Positions 16,412 to 22,712 of a stretch of 55,807 nt of DNA are shown in pieces (within the stretch, counting starts at the first letter, position 1; each line of letters starts with the position of its first letter). Below the pieces are notes generated by a model. It made no database searches. It was not told the DNA's origin and was given only the letters and a program-made list of their open reading frames with translations. The position numbers and the translations under genes are program-made. Source of the DNA: a virus; the IMG/VR virus record IMGVR_UViG_3300008012_000033, positions 1 through 55,807 of that record. One strand, given 5' to 3'.

Positions 16412-16419
16412 TAAATATA
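16412..16419 (-). promoter_or_regulatory. Possible -7 box TATATTTA before the annealing gene
   Basis: On the minus strand TATATTTA lies 22 bases before the ERF start, the same distance seen for the TATATTTG late boxes. It differs in the last base and has no clear TTG at -33. It could let the recombination genes be transcribed separately from the small early genes. Confidence 0.4.
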
Positions 16420-16427
16420 CGTCTTTT

Positions 16428-16619
16428 TCAACCTTCACCCAAAAACTCCTGCATGGTATTGTCCATGTTTTGGGCGGTGCCGAGGCTCTCCATGCTGACG
16501 ATGATGTCGCTTGGTCTGCCGCTGTTCTTTCTCCACCATGCAATGGTTTCTGCGATGGTTTCGAAGATTGGTGTGCCATCATAGATGGCGTTGTCTATTT
16601 CATTTACGATTGTGTACAT
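16428..16619 (-). CDS. Small unknown early protein (63 residues)
   Basis: The frame opens at MYTIVNEIDNAIYDG (ATG 16619); a TTG two codons earlier is less likely. It contains AETIAWWRKNSGRPSDIIVS and an acidic end. The start lies 20 bases inside the end of the preceding small gene. No family was recognised. Confidence 0.6.
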   Translation of the reverse strand: MYTIVNEIDNAIYDGTPIFETIAETIAWWRKNSGRPSDIIVSMESLGTAQNMDNTMQEFLGEG

Positions 16620-16728
16620 ATCCAAGTGTGTTGAGGATTTTACAGATGTCTTCTAAGGCACTCTTGTACTGCTCCACCTCATCGGTGAGCAGGGCCATCG
16701 TGGTTTTCAGTTCTTCAATTGTGTGCAT
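16600..16728 (-). CDS. 42-residue helical early peptide
   Basis: The ATG at 16728 follows AAATACCCC directly, the same leader signature as other early genes here. The peptide MHTIEELKTTMALLTDEVEQ, continuing YKSALEDICKILNTLGYVHNRK, is one amphipathic helix or coiled coil. It fills the gap between two genes and overlaps the next by 20 bases. Function is unknown. Confidence 0.55.
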   Translation of the reverse strand: MHTIEELKTTMALLTDEVEQYKSALEDICKILNTLGYVHNRK

Positions 16729-16735
16729 GGGGTAT

Positions 16736-16963
16736 TTATTTACGTGGGTACAGGCTAACAGAGGCTCTTTTCTTTTTCACTCCGTACTTGAAGGTGGGCC
16801 AAAACGTGACCAACAGGCCGATGTTTTCCATGATGGCATCTTCAAGCCATGCTTTGGATTCCAAATCCAAAGTATCCTCTCCGTGCAGGTTGCTGAAGTT
16901 GTCCCATGCAACGGTGAGTTCGTCAATGGACAGTTCAAGGAAGGGATTCTTTGTCATGTCCAT
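16736..16963 (-). CDS. Small unknown early protein (75 residues)
   Basis: It starts at MDMTKNPFLELSIDEL (ATG 16963) inside the last bases of the upstream gene (10-base overlap); a second ATG lies two codons in. The product is acidic at the start and ends in a basic tail (KYGVKKKRASVSLYPRK). No family was recognised. Confidence 0.6.
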   Translation of the reverse strand: MDMTKNPFLELSIDELTVAWDNFSNLHGEDTLDLESKAWLEDAIMENIGLLVTFWPTFKYGVKKKRASVSLYPRK

Positions 16964-17184
16964 GAATCTAATGGGTCTGAATTATTTTTCTTGTGGTTCA
17001 CTGCACACAATCGCAGTTCGTACTTGTTTTCAATTGGACATTCTGCGCTTGGCCGAAGCATATCAACGGCATCTAGTGTGAAGTCATACAGGTCTTCAGA
17101 CAACGTGGTGTCGTGTACTTCGATGACCACAAGTGAGTCGTCGGGGTATTCTCGCAATGCGTCAATCAATTCTGCTTTAGTCAT
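16954..17184 (-). CDS. Small unknown early protein (76 residues)
   Basis: MTKAELIDALREYPDDSLVVIEVHDTT has the helix-then-strand pattern of a common small phage/plasmid family in which TKxELIxxLxxYPDDxxV is typical. The ATG at 17184 overlaps the upstream stop by ATGA. Function is unknown. Confidence 0.65.
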   Translation of the reverse strand: MTKAELIDALREYPDDSLVVIEVHDTTLSEDLYDFTLDAVDMLRPSAECPIENKYELRLCAVNHKKNNSDPLDSWT

Positions 17185-17306
17185 GGCTTCTTGGGCTTTT
17201 TGGGTTTGGGTATGCGGACTATGTTCAGAACCTGCCTGTCCATAGCTTTATTGTGCAGGTCTGCAATTTCTTTGATGAGGTTGAACTGCTCGTTGTCTTT
17301 GTTCAT
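17181..17306 (-). CDS. 41-residue early peptide with basic Pro-Lys tail
   Basis: The start at 17306 (MNKDNEQFNLIKEIADLHNK) overlaps the previous stop by ATGA and is preferred to a longer frame reaching 17387. The end, RIPKPKKPKKP, is strongly basic. The stop overlaps the next start by ATGA. Function is unknown. Confidence 0.6.
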   Translation of the reverse strand: MNKDNEQFNLIKEIADLHNKAMDRQVLNIVRIPKPKKPKKP

Positions 17307-17644
17307 TGCTCTGCTTTTTTGTAGTCCATGATGAGTTGGTCGATGGTCTTTCCATCGTTCAAGGTTTCGGGGCGACGATTCATCCATGCCACCATGCTTC
17401 GGAGGAACTCCGCTGATGCGTTGACAGGAGTTTCCTCGTATTGGTAGTCATCCTCGTCTTCCCATTCGGTGTAGTAGTAGTAGTCGTCTTCGTAAGCATC
17501 CTCAATTGATGCGTACTCGGTGTCATTGGTGATGTGTTCACTCATGTGCTTCTCGCTCTTGATGTACATGGCTCCATCGCCGATGCAGAATCCTGCGTTC
17601 ATGCCTTGTCCTGTGACATCACATTGTCTTGCGTACTTTTTCAT
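17303..17644 (-). CDS. Acidic early protein of a Bacteroidetes-type family (113 residues)
   Basis: The opening MKKYARQCDVTGQGMNAGFCIGDG is of a type I associate with small Bacteroidetes proteins, with Cys8 and Cys20 as a possible metal or disulfide pair. A Tyr/Asp/Glu-rich middle (DDYYYYTEWEDEDDYQYEE) gives a strong negative charge that might mimic DNA. The C-terminal part is helical. It is coupled on both sides by ATGA. A host-takeover role is speculation. Confidence 0.65.
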   Translation of the reverse strand: MKKYARQCDVTGQGMNAGFCIGDGAMYIKSEKHMSEHITNDTEYASIEDAYEDDYYYYTEWEDEDDYQYEETPVNASAEFLRSMVAWMNRRPETLNDGKTIDQLIMDYKKAEQ

Positions 17645-17820
17645 TGTGCTTGGGTATTAGCAGTTTCTTTTTGGATGTAGTGCTCATCGTACTTGAAGCC
17701 ATGCTTCGTGCGTTCGATGTGGCTGATGAAGTTGTCCATGTGCAACTTGTCATTGAAGGTCTTGGTGACAGACCATCCTCGGTGCCTGTCTAGGGTATGG
17801 AAAACGATGGTGGCTCTCAT
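17641..17820 (-). CDS. Small unknown early protein (59 residues)
   Basis: The start at 17820 (MRATIVFHTLDRHRGWSVTK) is set by its ATGA overlap with the upstream gene, in preference to a longer frame. It reads as alternating strands and one helix, with many His and Lys residues. Function is unknown. Confidence 0.6.
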   Translation of the reverse strand: MRATIVFHTLDRHRGWSVTKTFNDKLHMDNFISHIERTKHGFKYDEHYIQKETANTQAQ

Positions 17821-18074
17821 GACATGTAGGTTTCGGTGCCGTCTGCAATCACAACGTGAAACATCATGCAACTATTGTATGGCATCCATGTGTCCATGTC
17901 GAGGAACCGACCACGGCATCCTGTGTAGCCGAATCGCTCACGGACAGCCATCCAAAGCTTGCGCTCTGATGTGCCGCAGGGAACTTCCAAGATGCGTCTC
18001 TCAACGATGCTTCCATTGGCCACCCAAGACATTCCGTCATGGATGGCATCGGTCATGGTGACCAAGTATTTCAT
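17817..18074 (-). CDS. Small unknown early protein (85 residues)
   Basis: I prefer MKYLVTMTDAIHDGMSWVANG (ATG 18074) because it directly follows AATACCCAC, the leader motif of neighbouring genes; another ATG four codons earlier (18086) is possible. The product carries a VVIADGTETYMS end and several Met and Trp residues. No family was recognised. Confidence 0.6.
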   Translation of the reverse strand: MKYLVTMTDAIHDGMSWVANGSIVERRILEVPCGTSERKLWMAVRERFGYTGCRGRFLDMDTWMPYNSCMMFHVVIADGTETYMS

Positions 18075-18124
18075 GTGGGTATTCATGTGTTCTGGGGTTT
18101 AGGGTACATGGGTTTCAGATCCCT

Positions 18125-18460
18125 TCAGTTTTGTTCGTGTTCGTCAAATGTCACGCCGTCAAGGTCTCGGAACTCGGCACTCCATGAATCGGAGAGGATG
18201 ATGTATTCACCATCTCCAACCTGCGTCTCGGCAACGACAGAGAGACCGACAGACACCATGTGTTCGATGGCTTGTTCTCGGATGTCGCCAATCCTGTGGC
18301 TGTAAGGCAGGACGATGGTGTGACGCATCTTGCTCCATGCATCGCTTGCGTCTTTGTGGCTCTTGGTCATGACATCAACAATCTTGACTCGGGCACCACG
18401 ATGGTTCGTGGGCGACAGGAACGTGACCTTGAAGGCACGAAGGTTTTGTACTTCAGACAT
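18125..18460 (-). CDS. Unknown early protein (111 residues)
   Basis: MSEVQNLRAFKVTFLSPTNHRGARVKI begins a strand-rich protein with FLSPTNHRGARVKI and TIVLPYSHRIGDIREQAIEHM segments. This type is frequent in phage and plasmid genomes as a hypothetical, with no known function. The leader ACCCACAACCCCATACCC stands directly before the ATG. Confidence 0.65.
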   Translation of the reverse strand: MSEVQNLRAFKVTFLSPTNHRGARVKIVDVMTKSHKDASDAWSKMRHTIVLPYSHRIGDIREQAIEHMVSVGLSVVAETQVGDGEYIILSDSWSAEFRDLDGVTFDEHEQN

Positions 18461-18477
18461 GGGTATGGGGTTGTGGG

Positions 18478-18651
18478 TTAATCTTGAACGTGGACGATGA
18501 CCTTGCAGACCTTCTTGCCTTCGGCGAAAATTTCTGCATAGTTGTCGAGTTGACGTTGGGCGTCCTCACGTCTTGTGAACATGGTTCCTGCTCGGTAGAT
18601 GTTGTCCAAGACGGGCTCATCATTGTGGTCGCAAATGGCGTACAAAATCAT
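18478..18651 (-). CDS. Small unknown early protein (57 residues)
   Basis: The start at 18651 (MILYAICDHNDEPVLDNIYR) is chosen because ATACCCATACCC precedes it; the longer frame reaching 18735 would read through a hairpin and into another gene. The helix TRREDAQRQLDNYAEIF and the strand VCKVIVHVQD follow. Function is unknown. Confidence 0.6.
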   Translation of the reverse strand: MILYAICDHNDEPVLDNIYRAGTMFTRREDAQRQLDNYAEIFAEGKKVCKVIVHVQD

Positions 18652-18692
18652 GGGTATGGGTATTGTGAGGACGGACGGCATTGCCCGTCCTC
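18652..18692 (-). promoter_or_regulatory. Leader hairpin plus ACAATACCC element
   Basis: GAGGACGG (18667-18674) pairs perfectly with CCGTCCTC (18685-18692). On the minus strand the hairpin is followed directly by ACAATACCCATACCC and then the ATG. There is no U-run, so it is not an intrinsic terminator. It is one of three copies of the same hairpin-plus-leader arrangement. Confidence 0.6.
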
Positions 18693-18701
18693 GGGTTTGT
18701 G

Positions 18702-18878
18702 TCAGGCTTTGTTCAACAGCATCTCGAGTTGGCACTCTTCGCTCTCGAGACGTTGTACTTCCGCACGAATCTCCTTCAGACGTTGCTTCGTGTCTTCAAT
18801 CAACTTGGCTTTGGTTGCCTCCATTGCTTCCCATGCGCATTGCGTTGGGGACTTCAGGGTGTTCTTGGAATTGGTCAT
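18702..18878 (-). CDS. 58-residue coiled-coil early protein
   Basis: The frame starts at MTNSKNTLKSPTQCAWEAME (ATG 18878), preceded by AATACCCAACCCC, and ends at 18702. Residues 20-58 form one long heptad-rich helix (IEDTKQRLKEIRAEVQRLE and on), so it probably acts as a dimer or binds a helical partner. It fills the space between two accepted genes and carries their leader signature. Function is unknown. Confidence 0.65.
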   Translation of the reverse strand: MTNSKNTLKSPTQCAWEAMEATKAKLIEDTKQRLKEIRAEVQRLESEECQLEMLLNKA

Positions 18879-18920
18879 GGGGTTGGGTATTGTGGGGAGG
18901 ACAGGGTGTCCATCCTCCCC
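18879..18920 (-). promoter_or_regulatory. Leader hairpin plus ACAATACCC element
   Basis: GGGGAGGA (18894-18901) pairs perfectly with TCCTCCCC (18913-18920). On the minus strand ACAATACCCAACCCC and the ATG follow at once. No U-run is present. The arrangement matches the copy at 18652-18692. Confidence 0.6.
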
Positions 18921-18935
18921 GAGTTGGTGTTGTCT

Positions 18936-19193
18936 TCAGTTTCGGGTTGGTGCGTACACAATCTCTTGTGCGTGAACCAAGGCGTTGGCCATTGTGCCGT
19001 CTACACCTTGGGCACGAATGCGTTCCCGAATCAGTGGCTTGCATTGGTCGATGACCTTGAGCGCAGTTGCCACACGGACAGCCTGGTCGCCGTCTCCTTG
19101 CGGCACATCCTCTCCTGCAATCTCGCAGGCATTGTACATGGTAGCCGCCAAGGTGGCGTCATTGGCTTGTTTGAGTTGGTCGATGAACAACAT
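18936..19193 (-). CDS. First early gene: unknown 85-residue protein
   Basis: MLFIDQLKQANDATLAATMYN opens a mostly helical protein, with DQAVRVATALKVIDQCKPLIRE as its centre. Being first behind the leftward hub promoter, it should be among the earliest products and is a candidate host-takeover factor. ACACACATACCCC precedes the ATG. No family was recognised. Confidence 0.65.
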   Translation of the reverse strand: MLFIDQLKQANDATLAATMYNACEIAGEDVPQGDGDQAVRVATALKVIDQCKPLIRERIRAQGVDGTMANALVHAQEIVYAPTRN

Positions 19194-19267
19194 GGGGTAT
19201 GTGTGTTGTGTGCTTTCGCACTGGTTTAACTACATCACTAATGTACGAAAGAAGTTGACAAAGTCAA
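19194..19267 (-). promoter_or_regulatory. Leftward early promoter and leader
   Basis: On the minus strand TTG (19267-19265) and TACATTAG (19245-19238) are 19 bases apart, close to the Bacteroidetes TTG / TAnnTTTG pair. The -33 region is the palindrome TTGACTTTGTCAA (19255-19267). The leader then has a GTGC-GAAA-GCAC hairpin (19210-19221) and ACAACACACATACCCC before the ATG at 19193. Confidence 0.6.
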
Positions 19268-19692
19268 GAGTTGTCCACTAAAATAATAGCCAACAAAAGC
19301 CAACGGAATTTGGGGTGCATGCATCCCGGTTGGGTGGGGGTGGAGGACGGCACAAGGTCGGGGGTGGGATTGTCCGAACGATGTGTGGAGCATGAGCAAC
19401 GACCGAAGAAGTTCTGTCTGTCGCCGAGAGGATGGAGAGCAACGGAGACCCGACCACGGCCCGCTGGCAAAACGGCAAAAGTTGCAGCGACATGTGGCGG
19501 CACACAGGCCCCGTGGGTTTGCAGATGCGTTCCGGTTGCGCCCCGCTAGCGCCTGTATGTATGTATAATCCCCACCCCAAACATGTCTGGCGGTATTTTC
19601 ACACCCATCCGAAAAAAAACACACTGTATTGCGATCAACAGAGACGACCTTGCCGCCTTGGAAAACTCACCAAGAGTTTTTCCTAGGGTAGC

Positions 19693-19723
19693 TTGACTTT
19701 ATCAATTTTTCTTGGTACCTTCG
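19693..19723 (+). promoter_or_regulatory. Rightward hub promoter
   Basis: TTG (19693-19695) and TACCTTCG (19716-19723) are 20 bases apart, fitting the Bacteroidetes -33/-7 pattern. The -33 region is TTGACTTTATCAA (19693-19705), which differs in one base from the palindrome at the leftward promoter, so one factor could bind both. Transcription would start about 155 bases before the first gene. Confidence 0.55.
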
Positions 19724-19751
19724 CTAACATAGTGACCGTGTTGTTCGCTTG

Positions 19752-19770
19752 TGTGGACTTGGGGTCCACA
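19752..19770 (+). promoter_or_regulatory. Hairpin in the 5' leader of the rightward unit
   Basis: TGTGGAC (19752-19758) pairs perfectly with GTCCACA (19764-19770) around a five-base loop. A second stem, CTCCA/TGGAG, follows at 19772-19789. Both lie in the roughly 155-nt untranslated leader and lack a U-run. A control or stabilising role is inferred. Confidence 0.45.
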
Positions 19771-19886
19771 GCTCCAACATCATGTGGAGTTTCATTTAGA
19801 CTGTATCCAAGGACACATTTCAGGCTCGATCACTTGCATGATGTGGTGTAACGGGTTAGCTTTGTCTAGACCTCAAGTATAGTAGA

Positions 19887-20096
19887 ATGGATCTCTTTTC
19901 GGCACCAACAGACACGGTCAATCCCTTTAGCCTAGAGGCAGAAGACCTGGTGGACAGCATATGTAGTGTGCATACGAAGGATGTAGGGTTCCGTCGTGAG
20001 GTGTTGTACTTGATACGTTCAGACTACACCAAGGGAAAGTTTCTTACACGGGAGGAGCTAGAGTCTTTTGCAGAATCTCATTTCAATTCAATCTAA
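19887..20096 (+). CDS. Small unknown protein (69 residues)
   Basis: This is the first rightward gene. MDLFSAPTDTVNPFSLEAED leads into a helical protein with a TKGKFLTREELESFAESHF end. The stop adjoins the next ATG without a gap. No family was recognised. Confidence 0.6.
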   Translation: MDLFSAPTDTVNPFSLEAEDLVDSICSVHTKDVGFRREVLYLIRSDYTKGKFLTREELESFAESHFNSI

Positions 20097-20357
20097 ATGT
20101 ATCATCAATCAACCGAGGGTCTCATGGAGATCCTAGCAGACAACGAGTCTTTACTAGCAGACGGGTTTGATAAAGCCCTTGTGGGTGTCACCTGTGGAGC
20201 CAACCCAGTAGCCATCTATGACGCCATGAGCTGCATAGAGATTCTTATCGAAGAAGGCATGACGGAGATGGATGCCATAGAACACTTCGAGTTTAATGTA
20301 GTGGGATCGCACATGGGAGAGAAGACGCCTCTGTTCGTTGCCTTTACTGATGGATGA
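20097..20357 (+). CDS. Small conserved phage/plasmid hypothetical (86 residues)
   Basis: YDAMSCIEILIEEGMTEMDAIEHFEFNVVGSHMGEKTP matches a widespread phage family I know only as hypothetical, with the pattern CIExLxxxGMxxxEAxEyFEFNVxGxyxGExTP. It is probably a cytoplasmic accessory protein; its role is unknown. It starts right after the previous stop. Confidence 0.7.
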   Translation: MYHQSTEGLMEILADNESLLADGFDKALVGVTCGANPVAIYDAMSCIEILIEEGMTEMDAIEHFEFNVVGSHMGEKTPLFVAFTDG

Positions 20358-20368
20358 GATATAGTTAG

Positions 20369-20376
20369 TATATTTA
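20369..20376 (+). promoter_or_regulatory. -7-like box TATATTTA four bases before a GTG start
   Basis: TATATTTA is followed by CGTT and then GTG at 20381. The spacing equals that of TATATTTG-TAAT-ATG at 33598. If it is a promoter, the message would be leaderless or nearly so. Confidence 0.4.
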
Positions 20377-20380
20377 CGTT

Positions 20381-20797
20381 GTGGGTAAACGCACGCAGCC
20401 ATACAGACTTGGATTTCCTGCAAAGTATGTAGATAAATCCCAGGGCAAGTCGGATACGAAGAGTACGACTGGCGAGGCTGTGGCTTTGCTCAAAAGAGGG
20501 CAGGAGGCAGCGAAGAAAGGCGAGAAGCTCCCCGACAGCTACTTCAAGGACAGAGTAGCGAAGAAGGGAGCGAAGGTTTCTCGCAAGGCACTGAGTGCTT
20601 CAGTCAAAAAAACATTGCAGGCCAAGGCCAAGAAGTCTGGCATCTCTTATGGCACACTGTCCAAGGTGTACCGCAGGGGTCAGGGCGCTTGGTTGTCAGG
20701 AGGTAGCCGCAGGGGTGCTTCTATGGCGGCTTGGGCTATGGGACGAGTTAATAGTTATATTAGGGGCTCGAGAAAACACGATACTGATTTACGATGA
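20381..20797 (+). CDS. DUF5824-like basic phage protein (138 residues)
   Basis: It starts at GTG. KDRVAKKG and then SYGTLSKVYRRGQGAWLSGG with MAAWAMGRVNSYI match the phage family I know as DUF5824, which recurs near packaging genes. It is strongly basic, so nucleic-acid binding is plausible. A second TATATTAG box inside its end (20756-20763) precedes the next gene by 30 bases. Its stop overlaps the next start by 4 bases. Confidence 0.7.
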   Translation: MGKRTQPYRLGFPAKYVDKSQGKSDTKSTTGEAVALLKRGQEAAKKGEKLPDSYFKDRVAKKGAKVSRKALSASVKKTLQAKAKKSGISYGTLSKVYRRGQGAWLSGGSRRGASMAAWAMGRVNSYIRGSRKHDTDLR

Positions 20798-21984
20798 AAT
20801 ACGGTGATAAAAAGATGGGTGATGGTGGCAAAGCCAAGCAGCGCCTGATGCAATACATGGCTTCAGGAGGGATGACGCCTATGGACCCCAAGATGGCCAA
20901 GCACGGCATGAAGGTCACCGACGGTGGCGTCATGGTGAAGATCATGCCAATGGAAGATGGCGGTGCTGTCAAGGAGATGAAGCACGGCGGCAAGCATACC
21001 AAGGGTAAAAAGATCAAGGGTGCTTCGGCTACACAAGAAACGCAGGGTGCTGGCTACGAAATGAAAAAGGAAGGCCCTGTCACCTCTTTTGTCTACGATG
21101 AGGAGGGTATGCCCGCACGCACGCAAACCAGAGCTGGCAAGCCAGGTGCTGTTCCTCGTGTGACTGGGAAGACAATCGTTGCAGACACCCCGACGTCGGG
21201 AAGCCAGGCTGGGAAAACCAGCTACACCACAATCAGAGGAGGTATTGGTGGTGCGGTCAGCACGACAATCACCCCTGAGGGTTTGAAGGTCAGAGAGCGC
21301 AGAGCTCAATCCGCAAGGAAGGGTGAGCGAACCATGACAGCAAAGCAACTGAGCCCCAAGCGTGCGACAAAGATGAGATCTCGTATGAATAAGCAGATTC
21401 AGGATATTGTTGCGTCAGCCAAAAGCCAGGGCACGTTTACGGAAAACAGAAGAGTCCCTGCTCAGCGTGGTCATGAATACGATATGATTAAACCCGCACA
21501 GACAGCCCGCCCGGAAAACATCGCAAAGGCTAAGCGCAAGGGCAGCAAGGGCCTCAAGGCTTTGGCAGCCAAGAACCCGAAGCTCAAGTACGTCGGTAAG
21601 GACGGCATGAAGATGCCTGGCGGTGGCCACATCTTCAAGAAGGCCCAGGAGGGAACGAAGGTTGAGGGCAACCCACGAGCTGAAGCCAAGGGTCAAGTCA
21701 AGCTTAGACAGGCCAACATCGCCAGACTTAAAAAGGAAAAGGCAGGTATCCAAACTGGTGGATCATCCACTGGAGCCAAGGCGTTGGCTGGTGATGCAAA
21801 ATTCAAGTCACTCGTTGGCATGACAAGTATCAGCTCAAGCGCAGTGAGCAAGCTTCATGCTGGATACGATGCATTGATTGCTGCTGAGCAGAAGCAGTTG
21901 GCTGGCGCCATGAAAGCAGCGGAGCCACCAAAGATGTATAAGAAGGGCGACCTAGAAAGGGCTATGGCTAAATCAGCCAAGTAA
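20794..21984 (+). CDS. Lys/Gly-rich unknown protein (396 residues)
   Basis: The product has repeated basic Gly-rich blocks (MKYGDKKMGDGGKAKQ, KHGGKHTKGKKIKG, GKDGMKMPGGGHIFKKAQEG) and Ser/Thr-rich linkers, with few hydrophobic cores until the Ala-rich helix near the end (DALIAAEQKQLAGAMKAAE). Such proteins are common in phages of Bacteroidetes and may bind DNA or be packaged. The opening MKYG..KM..GG recurs in the 70-residue protein at 22500. Function is unknown. It ends at a bidirectional terminator. Confidence 0.7.
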   Translation: MKYGDKKMGDGGKAKQRLMQYMASGGMTPMDPKMAKHGMKVTDGGVMVKIMPMEDGGAVKEMKHGGKHTKGKKIKGASATQETQGAGYEMKKEGPVTSFVYDEEGMPARTQTRAGKPGAVPRVTGKTIVADTPTSGSQAGKTSYTTIRGGIGGAVSTTITPEGLKVRERRAQSARKGERTMTAKQLSPKRATKMRSRMNKQIQDIVASAKSQGTFTENRRVPAQRGHEYDMIKPAQTARPENIAKAKRKGSKGLKALAAKNPKLKYVGKDGMKMPGGGHIFKKAQEGTKVEGNPRAEAKGQVKLRQANIARLKKEKAGIQTGGSSTGAKALAGDAKFKSLVGMTSISSSAVSKLHAGYDALIAAEQKQLAGAMKAAEPPKMYKKGDLERAMAKSAK

Positions 21985-21989
21985 TAAAA

Positions 21990-22015
21990 AAAGGGGCTTA
22001 GGCCCCTTTCTTTTT
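21990..22015. terminator. Bidirectional intrinsic terminator
   Basis: AAAGGGGC (21990-21997) pairs with GCCCCTTT (22002-22009) around TTAG. TTTCTTTTT follows on the plus strand and an A-run precedes it, giving a U-run for the minus strand too. It stands between convergent genes. Confidence 0.88.
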
Positions 22016-22418
22016 ACATCTGTATCAAGACAATCGGCGGTGCCTTCTTGTCTGAACCGTATTCGTACTCACAGTGATCTTCTGTGATTTCGAAAAAGTG
22101 TTTGTAAGTGCTCACCTCTCCATCAGCATCAAGTCCTACGGCGCAGAAGTTTCCTGTCGTGAGGAACTTTGCTCCAAACTCGGAACCAGCATTTACATAG
22201 TCGTAGGCGGTGTATCCATCTGACACCTTCCGAAACACAATGTATGATCCTCTTTTCTGATCACTTGTGATGTCTTGTACGAACAGGCAGGGTATCTCTG
22301 AAACCGATGAGTCCGTGATGCCACGGTAAAACTCAAAATCTTGCATGTCAATGTATTCGTCTTGACCGAAGGCGAAGCTGCTCAGAAGCAGCAGGGGGAT
22401 GATAAGTAAATTTTTCAT
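22014..22418 (-). CDS. Secreted unknown protein (134 residues)
   Basis: A signal peptide (MKNLLIIPLLLLSSFAFGQ) precedes a mature part of about 115 residues with four Cys (IPCLF, GNFCAVG, EDHCEYEYG region) and aromatic strands. No lipobox and no sorting domain are seen, so it is probably periplasmic. It is one of only two leftward genes inside the late block and has its own terminator, so it looks like a separately transcribed moron-type gene. No family was recognised. Confidence 0.7.
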   Translation of the reverse strand: MKNLLIIPLLLLSSFAFGQDEYIDMQDFEFYRGITDSSVSEIPCLFVQDITSDQKRGSYIVFRKVSDGYTAYDYVNAGSEFGAKFLTTGNFCAVGLDADGEVSTYKHFFEITEDHCEYEYGSDKKAPPIVLIQM

Positions 22419-22425
22419 AGTGCTG

Positions 22426-22433
22426 TATATTTG
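22426..22433 (+). promoter_or_regulatory. Late promoter -7 box TATATTTG
   Basis: This exact TATATTTG lies between divergent genes, 66 bases before the ATG at 22500, a longer distance than the other copies. No clear TTG stands at -33. Confidence 0.5.
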
Positions 22434-22499
22434 TGTTACTCATATAACGGCATGAGATTCTGATTATTCTCCCTGCCAGATACAACAACTGTTAAAGAC

Positions 22500-22712
22500 A
22501 TGAAGTACGGCAAGAAGATGAAGCAGGGCGGGAATGTGAAAAGCGGAAACTTTTCTGTTCTCAACAAGACCAAGTCCATCGATCCTCCCAAGGGCTTCCA
22601 CTGGATGGAGGATGGGGGCAGGTACTACCTGATGGCTGGCGACTATGCTCCGCACCCAGGTGCTGTAGAGAAGGCCAAGTTCAGGATGGCTGACCACCCT
22701 AAGAAAAAATAA
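22500..22712 (+). CDS. Small basic phage protein (70 residues)
   Basis: MKYGKKMKQGGNVKSGNFSV is followed by PPKGFHWMEDGGRYYLMAGD and HPGAVEKAKFRMADHPKKK. The central GFHWMxxxGRYYLMxGxYxPHPGA block looks like a recurring small family in phages of Bacteroidetes, without known function. The last 14 bases overlap the convergent regulator gene. Confidence 0.72.
   Translation: MKYGKKMKQGGNVKSGNFSVLNKTKSIDPPKGFHWMEDGGRYYLMAGDYAPHPGAVEKAKFRMADHPKKK

Larger units (their letters stand above)
19194..19886. other. Divergent intergenic hub without convincing genes
   Basis: This is the only gene-free stretch above 300 bases. It holds a promoter at each end. Between them are a near-perfect 16-bp palindrome centred on TGCATGCA (19312-19327), a GGAAAACTC/GAGTTTTTCC hairpin (19660-19683) and a G-rich, structured-looking core from about 19310 to 19560. 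Short frames inside have low-complexity, Cys/Arg/Pro-rich translations and no leader signature, so I reject them as genes. One DnaA-box-like TTGTCCACT lies at 19271-19279. It may be the origin or encode a non-coding RNA; neither is shown. Confidence 0.6.

Noticed and set aside
19278-19580. Leftward frames in the hub
   Set aside because: Translations are low-complexity and Cys/Pro/Arg-rich, several frames overlap equally, and none has the early leader element.
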